From positions 1 through 6,883 of the forward strand of contig CAJTLR010000114.1 in the NCBI GenBank assembly GCA_910577185.1: 6,883 nucleotides of DNA, given 5' to 3'. The stretch is from an uncultured Acetatifactor sp. Lineage in GTDB: Bacteria > Bacillota > Clostridia > Lachnospirales > Lachnospiraceae. Position 1 is the first letter of the stretch; each line of letters begins with the position of its first letter. The notes under the pieces are model-generated. The model saw only the letters and a list, made by a program, of their open reading frames with translations, was not told the DNA's origin and searched no databases. The position numbers were made by a program, and so were the translations under genes. Of the stretch, positions 1 to 5,370 are shown piece after piece.

Positions 1-339
1 CAGTTTTACGGAGCAGACAAAAACACTTTGCTGAATGAAATAGACGATATTTCTGAAATAGCGCAATATCTGAACGGGTTGGCTTTGGATCAGTGGGAAT
101 ATGCAGATGATGCACCAAATCCAGAAGAAGTTGAATGCCAAATTGTCAGATTTATGTTATCAAGGCATAGTAATGAAAAAGAGTTAAAAGAAATGAATAC
201 CCAGATACTTTATAAAAGCGATGGTAATTACTATATTGAGGAAATAATTCCGGGTGAATATAGTGATCGGGGAGAATTTATAACATATTATCAAGTGTCA
301 GAGGAGATAGCAAAATATATCTTATCATATTTAGAATAG
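1..339 (+). CDS. C-terminal part of an unrecognised protein
   Basis: The frame is open from the first base of the window, so this is the 3' end of a gene that starts further left. The TTG at 28 lies inside that open frame and has no ribosome binding site, so I do not take it as the start. The 112 visible residues are acidic and rich in Glu, Ile and Tyr, with no membrane segment, no cysteine cluster and no catalytic motif I recognise. The protein ends in a likely helix (VSEEIAKYILSYLE) and stops at TAG/TAA-rich sequence after 336. It is followed by about 120 AT-rich bases without a clear promoter or hairpin, then by a small acidic protein on the same strand. Small acidic proteins of this kind are often immunity proteins or antitoxins, but nothing in the sequence proves this. 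Function unknown. Confidence 0.7.
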   Translation, partial: QFYGADKNTLLNEIDDISEIAQYLNGLALDQWEYADDAPNPEEVECQIVRFMLSRHSNEKELKEMNTQILYKSDGNYYIEEIIPGEYSDRGEFITYYQVSEEIAKYILSYLE

Positions 340-463
340 GTAAAATATATAGAATGTATTGTTCCTTTTCTGTTTTTTGGCTAAGTGATAATGGTAATTA
401 TGATGAGAAATCAAGACTTCGTGAAGATACTTAAGATATATTTGACAGAAAGCGGTGATTTGC

Positions 464-748
464 ATGAGTTGGGAACAACACATTTCGGATAATAGACGAG
501 ATTTAGATCAGAATCAAATACGGCAGATGGTAAAGGAAAGTTATTATGACATTGAAGCAGGAAAAGGTCGTGATTGCAGAGACTTTTTTTGTGAGCTGGA
601 GAAACGACTTGTGGATGAGGAAAATATGGTGTTAAAGCGTCGAGCATCAGAAAGGCTCCTGGCTATATTGAAAGAAGCAGAGGACTCTGCAGAGGAAAAG
701 TGTTGGATAACGGCAGATGAAGTGAAGGTGGAATTGGAGCATGACTAA
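464..748 (+). CDS. small acidic protein, antitoxin-like, paired with DUF4238 gene
   Basis: This is a 94-residue charged protein with no membrane segment. I chose the ATG at 464, because AAAGCGG at 449-455 gives a spacing of 8; the in-frame GTG at 455 would add three residues but has a poorer site. The middle (about residues 26-46) reads YYDIEAGKGRDCRDFFCELE, which resembles the helix-GKxxDxxxFF.ELE tail seen in some small antitoxin-type proteins, and the C-terminus ITADEVKVELE is similar in style. That likeness is my reading by eye; no DNA-binding fold is evident. Its last eight bases overlap the start of the following DUF4238 gene (ATGACTAA), so the two are translationally coupled and were probably one functional unit. 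The gene itself shows no lesion, although its partner is broken. It could equally be a conserved accessory protein of unknown role. Confidence 0.65.
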   Translation: MSWEQHISDNRRDLDQNQIRQMVKESYYDIEAGKGRDCRDFFCELEKRLVDEENMVLKRRASERLLAILKEAEDSAEEKCWITADEVKVELEHD

Positions 749-1050
749 GAAGCAGCATTATGTTCCTCAGTTCTATCTTAGGAATTTCACATCTGATGAC
801 AATAAATTATGGGTTTTTGACAGGGTAAAAGAAGAATATTATTTCCGAACTCCAAAGGAAGTCTGTTATGAGAAGTATTTATATGAGACACCATGGAAAG
901 ATGAAGAGTCTAAATTGTGAAAGTTTGTTTTGGAAAATCAAATTGAGAATTATTTTACAGACAAAGAGGGGGAATATAGTCCATTACTGAAAAGGATAAT
1001 TGATATTTGTAGAAATCCACAAAACAAAAATGCCCTAATATACAACCATG
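741..1050 (+). pseudogene. DUF4238-family protein, broken by TGA and 3'-truncated
   Basis: The ATG at 741 has GAAGGTGG at 724-731 as ribosome binding site and overlaps the previous stop. The N-terminus MTKKQHYVPQFYLRNF is the hallmark opening of the DUF4238 family, whose members are usually about 250-350 residues and whose biochemical activity is not established. An in-frame TGA at 918-920 ends the first 59 codons. Beyond it the same frame continues with family-like sequence (KFVLENQIENYF, then SPLLKRIIDICRNPQNKNAL), so the TGA is a nonsense mutation, possibly from GGA. The likeness fades at about 1040-1050, at a run of nine A bases, after which the DNA belongs to the opposing HxlR gene. Roughly two thirds of the family length is therefore missing. 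The break is most easily explained by a deletion or rearrangement that joined two loci. Confidence 0.8.
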
Positions 1051-1416
1051 AAAAAAAAAGAAATGCTTGCAAGCTTTGTGGCCAATATGCTTCTGATATT
1101 CCTGGTAAGCCTTTCCCCATTCACAGAGCCCGCCTAAGATTGGTTTCAGGGTATTGCGTATTTCGCTTAATGAATATTCAACCCTCGGAGGGACTTCCGG
1201 GAAAACAGTTCTAAGGATGATTCCTTGTTCTTCCAGTTCCCGGAGCTGTTCCGTCAGTGTCTTGGTGGTGATGCTGCCCAAGAACCGCTGCAGCTCATTG
1301 AAACGGATTATGCCTTTGGAGAGACGCCATAATATTTTCAGTTTCCATTTTCCACTAAGGATATTCAGCCCAAGTTCAACCGGGCATTGTTCATCTACTG
1401 CCTGCACCTTTGCCAT
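955..1416 (-). CDS. HxlR-family winged-helix regulator with an altered C-terminal tail
   Basis: HxlR-family proteins are dimeric winged-helix transcription factors, many of which sense electrophiles or oxidants through an N-terminal cysteine (HypR and YodB of Bacillus are known examples). The ATG at 1416 is preferred over the upstream GTG at 1440 because GGAAAAGAG lies nine bases before it. Residues 11-32 contain the family signature CPVELGLNILSGKWK, with Cys11 in the sensing position. FNELQRFLGSITTKTLTEQL (about 39-58) is the recognition helix region, and PPRVEYSLSE (about 76-85) is the wing. The domain is complete by about residue 105 (LCEWGKAYQEYQ). Family members usually stop soon after, near 110-120. 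Here the frame runs through a poly-A/T tract (HFFFF) into about 35 residues encoded antisense to the DUF4238 relic. The DNA-binding part is undamaged, so the protein may still function. It is divergent from the amidohydrolase relic, its likely former target. Confidence 0.85.
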   Translation of the reverse strand: MAKVQAVDEQCPVELGLNILSGKWKLKILWRLSKGIIRFNELQRFLGSITTKTLTEQLRELEEQGIILRTVFPEVPPRVEYSLSEIRNTLKPILGGLCEWGKAYQEYQKHIGHKACKHFFFFHGCILGHFCFVDFYKYQLSFSVMDYIPPLCL

Positions 1417-1442
1417 TATGTATTGCTCTTTTCCACGCACGG

Positions 1443-1482
1443 TTTCAAAAAGGATACCTTATTTCAAAAAAGTGCGTACTTG
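1443..1482. promoter_or_regulatory. candidate HxlR operator, direct repeats
   Basis: The nine bases TTTCAAAAA occur at 1443-1451 and again at 1462-1470, offset 19. Each is followed within a few bases by a TAC-type element (TACCTT, GTACTT). The block lies between the divergent HxlR and amidohydrolase genes and reaches the -35 box of the amidohydrolase promoter. HxlR regulators often bind their own divergent intergenic region, so this is a reasonable operator candidate. No binding motif for this protein is known to me, and A-rich repeats also arise by chance. Confidence 0.35.
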
Positions 1483-1508
1483 ATTTTAGTTTTCCTTAAT
1501 GCTAATGT
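1480..1508 (+). promoter_or_regulatory. promoter of the amidohydrolase relic
   Basis: TTGATT (1480-1485), a 17-base spacer and TAATGT (1503-1508) form a sigma-A type promoter, with TGC before the -10 giving an extended -10 element. It is followed by AAGGAGG at 1527-1533 and an ATG at 1542. Expression signals therefore look intact although the gene is not. The -35 box abuts the direct repeats proposed as the HxlR operator. Confidence 0.55.
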
Positions 1509-1541
1509 CAATATACCAAAATTGTCAAGGAGGTTCTGAAA

Positions 1542-1822
1542 ATGGTGATAGACAGCCATGAACATATCATGTTCCCCATAAAAATGCAGTTGGATACAAT
1601 CTTCCGGGCATTGAAGAACACAAGGATTTATCCTATTTGGGTGCATACCTTCCACCCGGTTACAGTGGATGGGATAAAACTCTTGATGTCCTTATGTGAA
1701 CGGTATCCTGGCATTCCTATTATCTTCGGTCATTTAGGCGGCTCTAACTGGATGTAATAAGATTTGCGAAAAAACATAGGAATGTGTACTCAATGTCATT
1801 TAGTTTAGCATCTCTTTGTTAA
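1542..1822 (+). pseudogene. metal-dependent amidohydrolase relic: internal deletion, frameshift, truncated
   Basis: The gene starts with a near-ideal ribosome binding site (AAGGAGG, eight bases before the ATG). MVIDSHEHIMFP is the first strand of the amidohydrolase-2 TIM barrel, carrying the HxH metal ligands. Within about 20 residues the sequence jumps to a late part of the fold: PIWVHTFHP (strand-5 type histidine), then CERYPGIPIIFGHLGGSNWM (strand-6 type histidine). Roughly 100 or more residues of such a protein are missing between them. The frame stops at TAA 1755-1757, but another frame continues from GTA at 1754 as VIRFAKKHRNVYSMSFSLASLC and ends at TAA 1820-1822. Loss of one copy of a GATG repeat would explain the shift. 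The last part of the barrel, including the final aspartate ligand, is absent. The product cannot be an active enzyme. Its substrate class is unknown; the neighbouring HxlR regulator probably controlled it. Confidence 0.8.
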
Positions 1823-1853
1823 GTTAAGTCGTCTTTCAAGAATACTATTAAAT

Positions 1854-1893
1854 AAGGGAAAGCGACATCCATTGCAAAACACCGCTTTCCCTT
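1854..1893. terminator. hairpin between convergent genes
   Basis: AAGGGAAAGCG (1854-1864) pairs perfectly with CGCTTTCCCTT (1883-1893), an 11-base stem with an 18-base loop. It lies 23 bases after the lipoprotein stop on the minus strand, with an AT-rich tail there. On the plus strand it lies 31 bases after the amidohydrolase relic, followed at a short distance by TTTTT. It probably ends transcription of the lipoprotein gene and may work both ways. The loop is longer than usual and the T tract is imperfect. Confidence 0.6.
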
Positions 1894-1916
1894 GTCTCAT
1901 TTTTCCCATGTAATGT

Positions 1917-2900
1917 TTATTGGATTAAATCTGACAGCTGATAGAAAATAAAATAATCTGCATCATGCTCATCAAGAAAATATATATCCTTTTCGTCTGT
2001 TTCTTCGTCCCTTCCCAGTTTCACCTCATCCTTGCCGTTTCTCTCTATTGCCAATACTGCGCCGTCATATCCTTCTGGAACTGTGATTGTATAAACGATA
2101 TCGGCAGACAAGTCATATGTACAATTATAAATCGACTCGTCCCCACCGGTCCAATCCGTAAAACCGCTTTCCGAATTTGTATCTTTTGTATAACTTAATG
2201 TATAAGTGTTTCCATTCCATTCAAAATTTTTAATATGTTGGTTTGTATCACTTCCATAAGTGCCCTGAGACGGTACAAATAATCCGGTATAGCTATCCCC
2301 AACACTCAAGGCTGCCCAAGATGCTTCAATTCTAAATCCACCGCCAAACTTTGTAGTATCCAAATATACTTCCGTTGATAATGATACTTTGTATGGAATG
2401 GTAACATCAATGTATCCTTCCTGTTCTGAAGGTTCGATAGTTATTTCTCCAAAACTGTAATGTGCCATTCCTGAATCTGCCCAAAGACCATCTATCTCCA
2501 CAATCTCTCCATCTTCTGAAAAAGCCGTAGCAAATGGCAGCTCCATATCCTGCAAATTTTCAAAGGTAATATTGTTTTTCACACAATAGGGTTCCGGTAA
2601 GGGTTCTCCTTCCGTCAAACTGCATAAAGCACAGGTTTTTGGTTCTTCATAGGTTGCTTCTAACCATTCATGGCTTAAAGGTTCTCCATCCGTTACCCCG
2701 CATACTTCACAGTGTTTTGCTTTTTCACAAGAGGCTTCTACCCATTTATGGTCTGTAACTTCGCCCTCGCTTTCTCCACACTCGCTGCATGTTTTAGGTA
2801 CTAAACAAGTAGCATCTACCCATACATGCTCATGTCCACAGCCATTCAAGCTAATTGCAAATGTGCATATTATGGGCAATAAAATCAATTTTCTTTTCAT
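1917..2900 (-). CDS. secreted lipoprotein with three 26-residue cysteine repeats
   Basis: This 327-residue protein begins MKRKLILLPIICTFA and has the lipobox SLNGC. Cys21 should be lipidated by the Lgt/LspA pathway, anchoring the protein to the outer face of the membrane. Residues 25-102 are three exact-length tandem repeats of the form H.W.(D/E)A.C....(T/H)C..CG...GE. Each CxxC pair with its preceding cysteine could hold a metal or form disulfides; in repeat 3 the first cysteine is Tyr84 and CxxCG has become CxxCS. Repeats of this style are common in clostridial surface proteins, with no agreed function. Residues 105-327 are a Tyr/Gly/Asp-rich, probably beta-sandwich region with no catalytic motif I recognise. 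The ATG at 2900 has GAGGGAG (complement of 2909-2916) before it. The gene has its own promoter and hairpin, and is divergent from an Xre regulator that may control it. Confidence 0.85.
   Translation of the reverse strand: MKRKLILLPIICTFAISLNGCGHEHVWVDATCLVPKTCSECGESEGEVTDHKWVEASCEKAKHCEVCGVTDGEPLSHEWLEATYEEPKTCALCSLTEGEPLPEPYCVKNNITFENLQDMELPFATAFSEDGEIVEIDGLWADSGMAHYSFGEITIEPSEQEGYIDVTIPYKVSLSTEVYLDTTKFGGGFRIEASWAALSVGDSYTGLFVPSQGTYGSDTNQHIKNFEWNGNTYTLSYTKDTNSESGFTDWTGGDESIYNCTYDLSADIVYTITVPEGYDGAVLAIERNGKDEVKLGRDEETDEKDIYFLDEHDADYFIFYQLSDLIQ
2595..2828 (-). repeat. three 78-base in-frame repeats in the lipoprotein gene
   Basis: Residues 25-50, 51-76 and 77-102 of the lipoprotein align without gaps. 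The conserved positions are His1, Trp3, Ala6, Cys8, Cys14, Cys17, Gly22 and Glu23 of each unit. The third copy has lost Cys8 (Tyr) and the Gly after CxxC (Ser). The units have diverged in DNA sequence, so the duplication is old and the cysteines have been kept by selection. Confidence 0.85.
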
Positions 2901-2932
2901 TTTAGTATCTCCCTCTCTTTAGAATTAGTATT

Positions 2933-3049
2933 TTGAAACACACAGGTATTGTACCATAATATTCCTAATGTTTCAACATATAGTTAAAAATGTATATAAC
3001 CATTTGTATCAACCCATATTTTATACTAACAGTTGAAAGGAGTTGATAC
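2933..3049. promoter_or_regulatory. four regularly spaced TTGA(A/T)AC half-sites, candidate Xre operators
   Basis: TTGAAAC occurs at 2933-2939 (plus), its complement GTTTCAA at 2970-2976, GTATCAA at 3006-3012 and TTGATAC at 3043-3049. The centres are 37, 36 and 37 bases apart, about 3.5 helical turns. They form two inverted repeats with eight-base arms and 28-base gaps: TTGAAACA/TGTTTCAA over the lipoprotein promoter and GTATCAAC/GTTGATAC around the start of the Xre gene. The last copy lies between the Xre ribosome binding site and its ATG. The layout suggests that the Xre protein represses both directions. One copy also serves as a -35 box, so that likeness may be partly coincidental. Confidence 0.45.
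2948..2976 (-). promoter_or_regulatory. promoter of the lipoprotein gene
   Basis: Read on the minus strand, TTGAAA (2976-2971), a 17-base spacer and TACAAT (2953-2948) match the sigma-A consensus closely, with TGG before the -10 as an extended element. Transcription should begin near 2941, about 40 bases before the ATG at 2900. The -35 box is part of one TTGAAAC half-site and the start region overlaps another, so repressor binding there would block it. Confidence 0.7.
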
Positions 3050-3051
3050 TT

Positions 3052-3369
3052 ATGGAATCAATAGCAACACGATTAATTGCGCTACGGGAAAAGCATAATT
3101 TTTCTCAATCTGATATTGCAAGGCAAATCGGCGTAACTCCTGCGTTAATCAGTGCATATGAAAATCAAGAGAGAAAGCCAAGCCTTGATAAACTGGTGGC
3201 ATTAGCTGACATCTTCCATGTATCAACTGATTATATCTTAGGAAGGTCGGTAAAAATAGACAGTTCTGTAATGGTAAACGTGGATGGTTTGTCAGATAAG
3301 CAAATAGAAATAATTCGGAACATAATTTCCGAATTTAAAAGTGATTCATGTTTGACTAAGAAAAAATGA
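3052..3369 (+). CDS. Xre-family HTH transcriptional regulator
   Basis: A 105-residue cytoplasmic DNA-binding protein. Residues 6-62 are a classic HTH_3 (Cro/C1) domain: RLIALREKHNFSQSDIARQI (helices 1-2), GVTPALISAYENQERKPS (recognition helix 3 and turn) and LVALADIFHVSTDYILGRS (helices 4-5). Residues about 65-105 are a short tail with a likely helix (LSDKQIEIIRNIISEF) suited to dimer formation; there is no peptidase or sensor domain. The ATG at 3052 is chosen over the in-frame TTG at 3043 because AAAGGAG at 3036-3042 is nine bases before it. A weak promoter with TATACT at 3022-3027 is possible. The gene is divergent from the lipoprotein and probably self-regulated through the half-sites around its start. 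Such short Xre proteins are common on clostridial mobile islands, and the IS relic just downstream fits that setting. Confidence 0.88.
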   Translation: MESIATRLIALREKHNFSQSDIARQIGVTPALISAYENQERKPSLDKLVALADIFHVSTDYILGRSVKIDSSVMVNVDGLSDKQIEIIRNIISEFKSDSCLTKKK

Positions 3370-3375
3370 TTTTAT

Positions 3376-3420
3376 GAAGATTTGTATGAAGTAGTCAGTA
3401 AATGTGGTTTGAAAATCTTC
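3376..3420 (+). terminator. weak inverted repeat after the Xre gene
   Basis: GAAGATTT (3376-3383) and AAATCTTC (3413-3420) are perfect eight-base arms with a 29-base loop, seven bases after the Xre stop. The loop is long, the stem is AT-rich and no T run follows, so terminator function is doubtful. A smaller palindrome, AGTAT-AAA-ATACT, follows at 3427-3439. Confidence 0.25.
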
Positions 3421-3449
3421 TTAAACAGTATAAAATACTATTAACAGTG

Positions 3450-4260
3450 CTATGCAGATATCCCATAGGTAAATCCGACAAATGACTTTGTTTTTATGTT
3501 CCGCTCGTCTTTACGGTTAGGGTGGACGGGTTCGGTATACTTTGCTATATCACGCATAAGTCGTTTACCATTTCCCTTGTTTGCTCTATAAAACTTTTTG
3601 CAAAGATAAATTGCCATTTTCATATTGACTTTATAAGTATGTATATCTGATTTTTCATTTTCAATTACAACTTGATTCGCAATGCGAGAGGAGAATTTTG
3701 ACATAACCATTGCTGCATATATCTCCTGCTTTACAAATTCATCTTTCTTACGATGCAGGTGAATCAGCCCTAAACTGTACTTAAGCTCCCGGAAAGTACA
3801 TTTTATGCCCCAACGGGAATGATATCATTCTTTGATTTCAGATAGTGTAAAACTATCTGGTAACTTGTTGCCAATGTTACATACTTGCCAGTATCCAGCA
3901 TGAACCGTACAACACGAAATGGCATATGGTAAGGACTGGGAAAATCCCAGCTTCCTCCTTTAATTTTTGTACTGTATATTCGTTTTTTCGTGTCTGCAAA
4001 AAAATGTAATCGTTCTTTTTATCTATATTGGTTTGAGAGGTGGTAATGGCAAAAGATACTTTAGTGTCTAATTCTTTCATTGGAAGCTTGCGTATTTCTC
4101 TCATAGCCGACCTGTCTTGTTCAACTCTGATAAGAAAATCAATATTTGGTTTCTCCAATAAATGTGCCAATAGGTTGTAGGATTCGTATCAACGGTCACC
4201 AGTGATGATTGTAAATGCCCGGCTTTGTCATTCGATATCCTCCGGCACCATGTGCCTGTT
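3450..4260 (-). pseudogene. IS4-type DDE transposase relic
   Basis: Joined across frames, the minus strand encodes the last two thirds of an IS4-family transposase. IITGDR (second catalytic Asp, codon 4195-4197) is followed by TGA at 4189-4191 where Gly is expected before YESYN. Then come NLLAHLLEKPNIDFLIR and FLQTRK, and a one-base loss in the A/T run 3983-3988. The next frame gives GGSWDFPSPY and FRVVRFMLDTG, then a second one-base loss near 3864. After that come LPDSFTLSEIKE, TGA at 3825-3827, and YHSRWGI-K-CTFRELKYSLGL. The last block is the Y(2)R(3)E(6)K signature, but the catalytic Glu is Lys (codon 3801-3803). The intact C-terminus follows from 3710 (SSRIANQ, then DIAKYTEPVHPNRKDERN) to TAG at 3450. 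The N-terminal third is absent, and the upstream boundary, between 4213 and about 4300, is uncertain. Transposition from this copy is impossible. Confidence 0.85.
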
Positions 4261-4294
4261 GTGTTTTGTAATATTATGTGCTTTTGCATATGCA

Positions 4295-4570
4295 AAGTTT
4301 TCAGACCTGAACGGGGATGTGGCAGGGTTTGCGCCAGCCTATCAGGGTGATGGCAGTTTTGAAATTGTCATTATAAAGGAATTTGACAAAGAATTAAAGC
4401 TGCAGGACAAGGTAAAGGTCATGCAGTGGTCAACCAGCGAAGAAGTGGAAGGGGACACTGGAAAGATTAGGATGTCCGGGCTGACAATAGCGCCCCACTT
4501 CCAGGGAGTGTTTTCGATTGATATATCAGAAGGCTATGATGTGAGGGCAATGGAAGAAAATCTGCCGTAA
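4295..4570 (+). pseudogene. 3' fragment of an unrecognised gene
   Basis: From KFSDLNGDVAGFAP onward the plus strand encodes about 90 residues of well-behaved hydrophilic protein, ending with SIDISEGYDVRAMEENLP and TAA at 4568-4570. The open frame extends back to an ATG at 4202, but that stretch lies antisense to the transposase relic and has no ribosome binding site, so the true 5' end has probably been lost. An alternative start at 4250 would give a hydrophobic N-terminus (MCLLCFVILCAFAYA) that looks like a signal peptide without a charged region; I consider this accidental. The alternation of hydrophobic and charged residues suggests a beta-rich domain, perhaps extracytoplasmic. I do not recognise the family. 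The sequence just after the stop belongs to a recombinase fragment on the other strand. Confidence 0.5.
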
Positions 4571-4572
4571 GG

Positions 4573-4698
4573 AATTATTTCCGGTACCTGATCAGCCATT
4601 CCAACGGAGGCGCCACCATTCCCGGTGACCGTCCTGAGTGTCATGCCCTTTTCAAAACATCTGGTTGCAAAAGTATAGCGTAATGTATGGGAGTATCG
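4573..4698 (-). pseudogene. tyrosine recombinase (phage-type integrase) fragment
   Basis: On the minus strand the codons from 4698 downwards read RYSHTLRYTFATRCFEKGMT. The H-x-x-R-[HY]-T-F core (His codon 4687-4689, Arg codon 4678-4680) is box II of tyrosine recombinases, and TRCFEKGM continues as in Tn916- and XerC-like integrases. A degenerate GNGGASVGMADQ may be what is left of the LGH box. There is no catalytic Tyr, no N-terminal domain and no start codon, so only about 40 codons remain. A stop lies just upstream in this frame. The fragment is too short for the usual ORF finders. It marks a former integrative element next to the IS relic. Confidence 0.65.
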
Positions 4699-4701
4699 AA
4701 A

Positions 4702-4715
4702 AAGTATGCATACTT
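4702..4715. repeat. 14-base perfect palindrome
   Basis: AAGTATGCATACTT is fully self-complementary and is followed by the overlapping palindrome ACTTAAGT (4712-4719). It sits between the recombinase fragment and the ABC operon. It could be a protein-binding site or a rearrangement point; nothing decides between these. Confidence 0.4.
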
Positions 4716-4722
4716 AAGTGTC

Positions 4723-4747
4723 AGCTGAGGCCTGCTCCCGCTCAGCT
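4723..4747 (-). terminator. inverted repeat at the end of the ABC operon
   Basis: AGCTGAG (4723-4729) and CTCAGCT (4741-4747) are perfect seven-base arms around an 11-base GC-rich loop. The right arm overlaps the stop codon of the last permease by one base. There is no T run after it in the minus direction, so it may be a weak or factor-dependent end, or an RNA-stabilising hairpin. Confidence 0.35.
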
Positions 4748-5370
4748 CAAAACAGCCCCTCTGCGCAGCGGTTCCCGCAGCAAGATTCCGTCAGGAAAAC
4801 CGCTGCTGTGAGCAGCCAGAGCCAGGTTCCTTCGTCGCCTCTGTAGATAGGAAACAAGCCGAATTTCCACAGACGGTTTGCCATACCTATATTAGCGGCA
4901 TAGTACAAAATCGATACCATATACCCCAAAACCACCTGATTGGTGACTGCCGCCGCAAAACAACCGATTCCTCCCAGAAACAAAGCCTCGCAGAACGCTC
5001 CCCGCCACAAAAGTCCCACCGGAAATACAGAGCCGCCGGCCAGAAGCCGCAGAATGAGAATGCTCACCACTGCTGCCAGCATGCACACCGCCGGGAACAG
5101 TCTGCCCAGATACAGCTTCCACATAGGCAAATGCCTGGAGGCCTCCAGCTGCCAGATTTCCATGTCGCTCTCCGGCAGAAACAGAGGCGTAAACAGCAGA
5201 ATCCCGGCGAGAACACCGTAATGCTCCATCACCTTCGCCGCTCCGGCAGTGTCCAGATTGCGGAAACTCAGCACTGCCCCGGCACACAGCACCAAAAGCG
5301 CCGCCCCGCACAAATGGGGAAAATAATGGTATCGTATAAAATTAAGAATTGTTTTTACGTAATTTCCCAT
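4747..5370 (-). CDS. small ABC-type membrane protein, third gene of an export operon
   Basis: This 207-residue protein is strongly hydrophobic, with about six predicted membrane segments (roughly residues 19-36, 50-66, 90-111, 124-143, 147-165 and 182-195). It has no soluble domain of note. I chose the ATG at 5370 because AAAGGGG (complement of 5380-5386) lies nine bases before it; the in-frame ATG at 5403 would add 11 residues but has no ribosome binding site. It overlaps the end of the 418-residue permease by 29 bases and so is probably made together with it. Two-permease arrangements behind one ATPase are typical of ABC-2 type exporters of peptides, such as bacteriocin self-protection and bacitracin or lantibiotic resistance systems. 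The sequence resembles ABC-2 permeases in general but carries no family-specific motif I can name, and the substrate cannot be told. Confidence 0.75.
   Translation of the reverse strand: MGNYVKTILNFIRYHYFPHLCGAALLVLCAGAVLSFRNLDTAGAAKVMEHYGVLAGILLFTPLFLPESDMEIWQLEASRHLPMWKLYLGRLFPAVCMLAAVVSILILRLLAGGSVFPVGLLWRGAFCEALFLGGIGCFAAAVTNQVVLGYMVSILYYAANIGMANRLWKFGLFPIYRGDEGTWLWLLTAAVFLTESCCGNRCAEGLF

Noticed and set aside
1154..1483. Plus-strand open frame of 109 codons.
   Set aside because: It is antisense to the HxlR gene, Ser/Arg-rich and without a ribosome binding site.
1965..2198. Plus-strand open frame of 77 codons, rich in Cys and Ile.
   Set aside because: It is antisense to the lipoprotein gene, with no start signals and no family likeness.
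3427..3449. TTAAACAG and TTAACAG near the transposase stop as terminal inverted repeat of the IS.
   Set aside because: The other end of the element is missing, so no matching repeat can be shown.
3450..3710. A separate 86-residue gene.
   Set aside because: Upstream sequence in the same frame and in neighbouring frames continues the transposase without a gap, so this is only the C-terminal piece of the relic.
918..4191. In-frame TGA at 918, 3825 and 4189, in places where Gly or another residue is expected, could mean UGA is recoded in this organism.
   Set aside because: TGA ends the Xre gene, the last permease and the ATPase (in an ATGA overlap) at natural positions. The genes with internal TGA also carry frameshifts or truncations. 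They are pseudogenes.
4892..5311. Minus-strand Gly/Ser-rich open frame of 139 codons overlapping the small permease.
   Set aside because: It is a shifted-frame shadow of a GC-rich membrane-protein gene; the Gly/Ser/Arg-rich composition is typical of such shadows.
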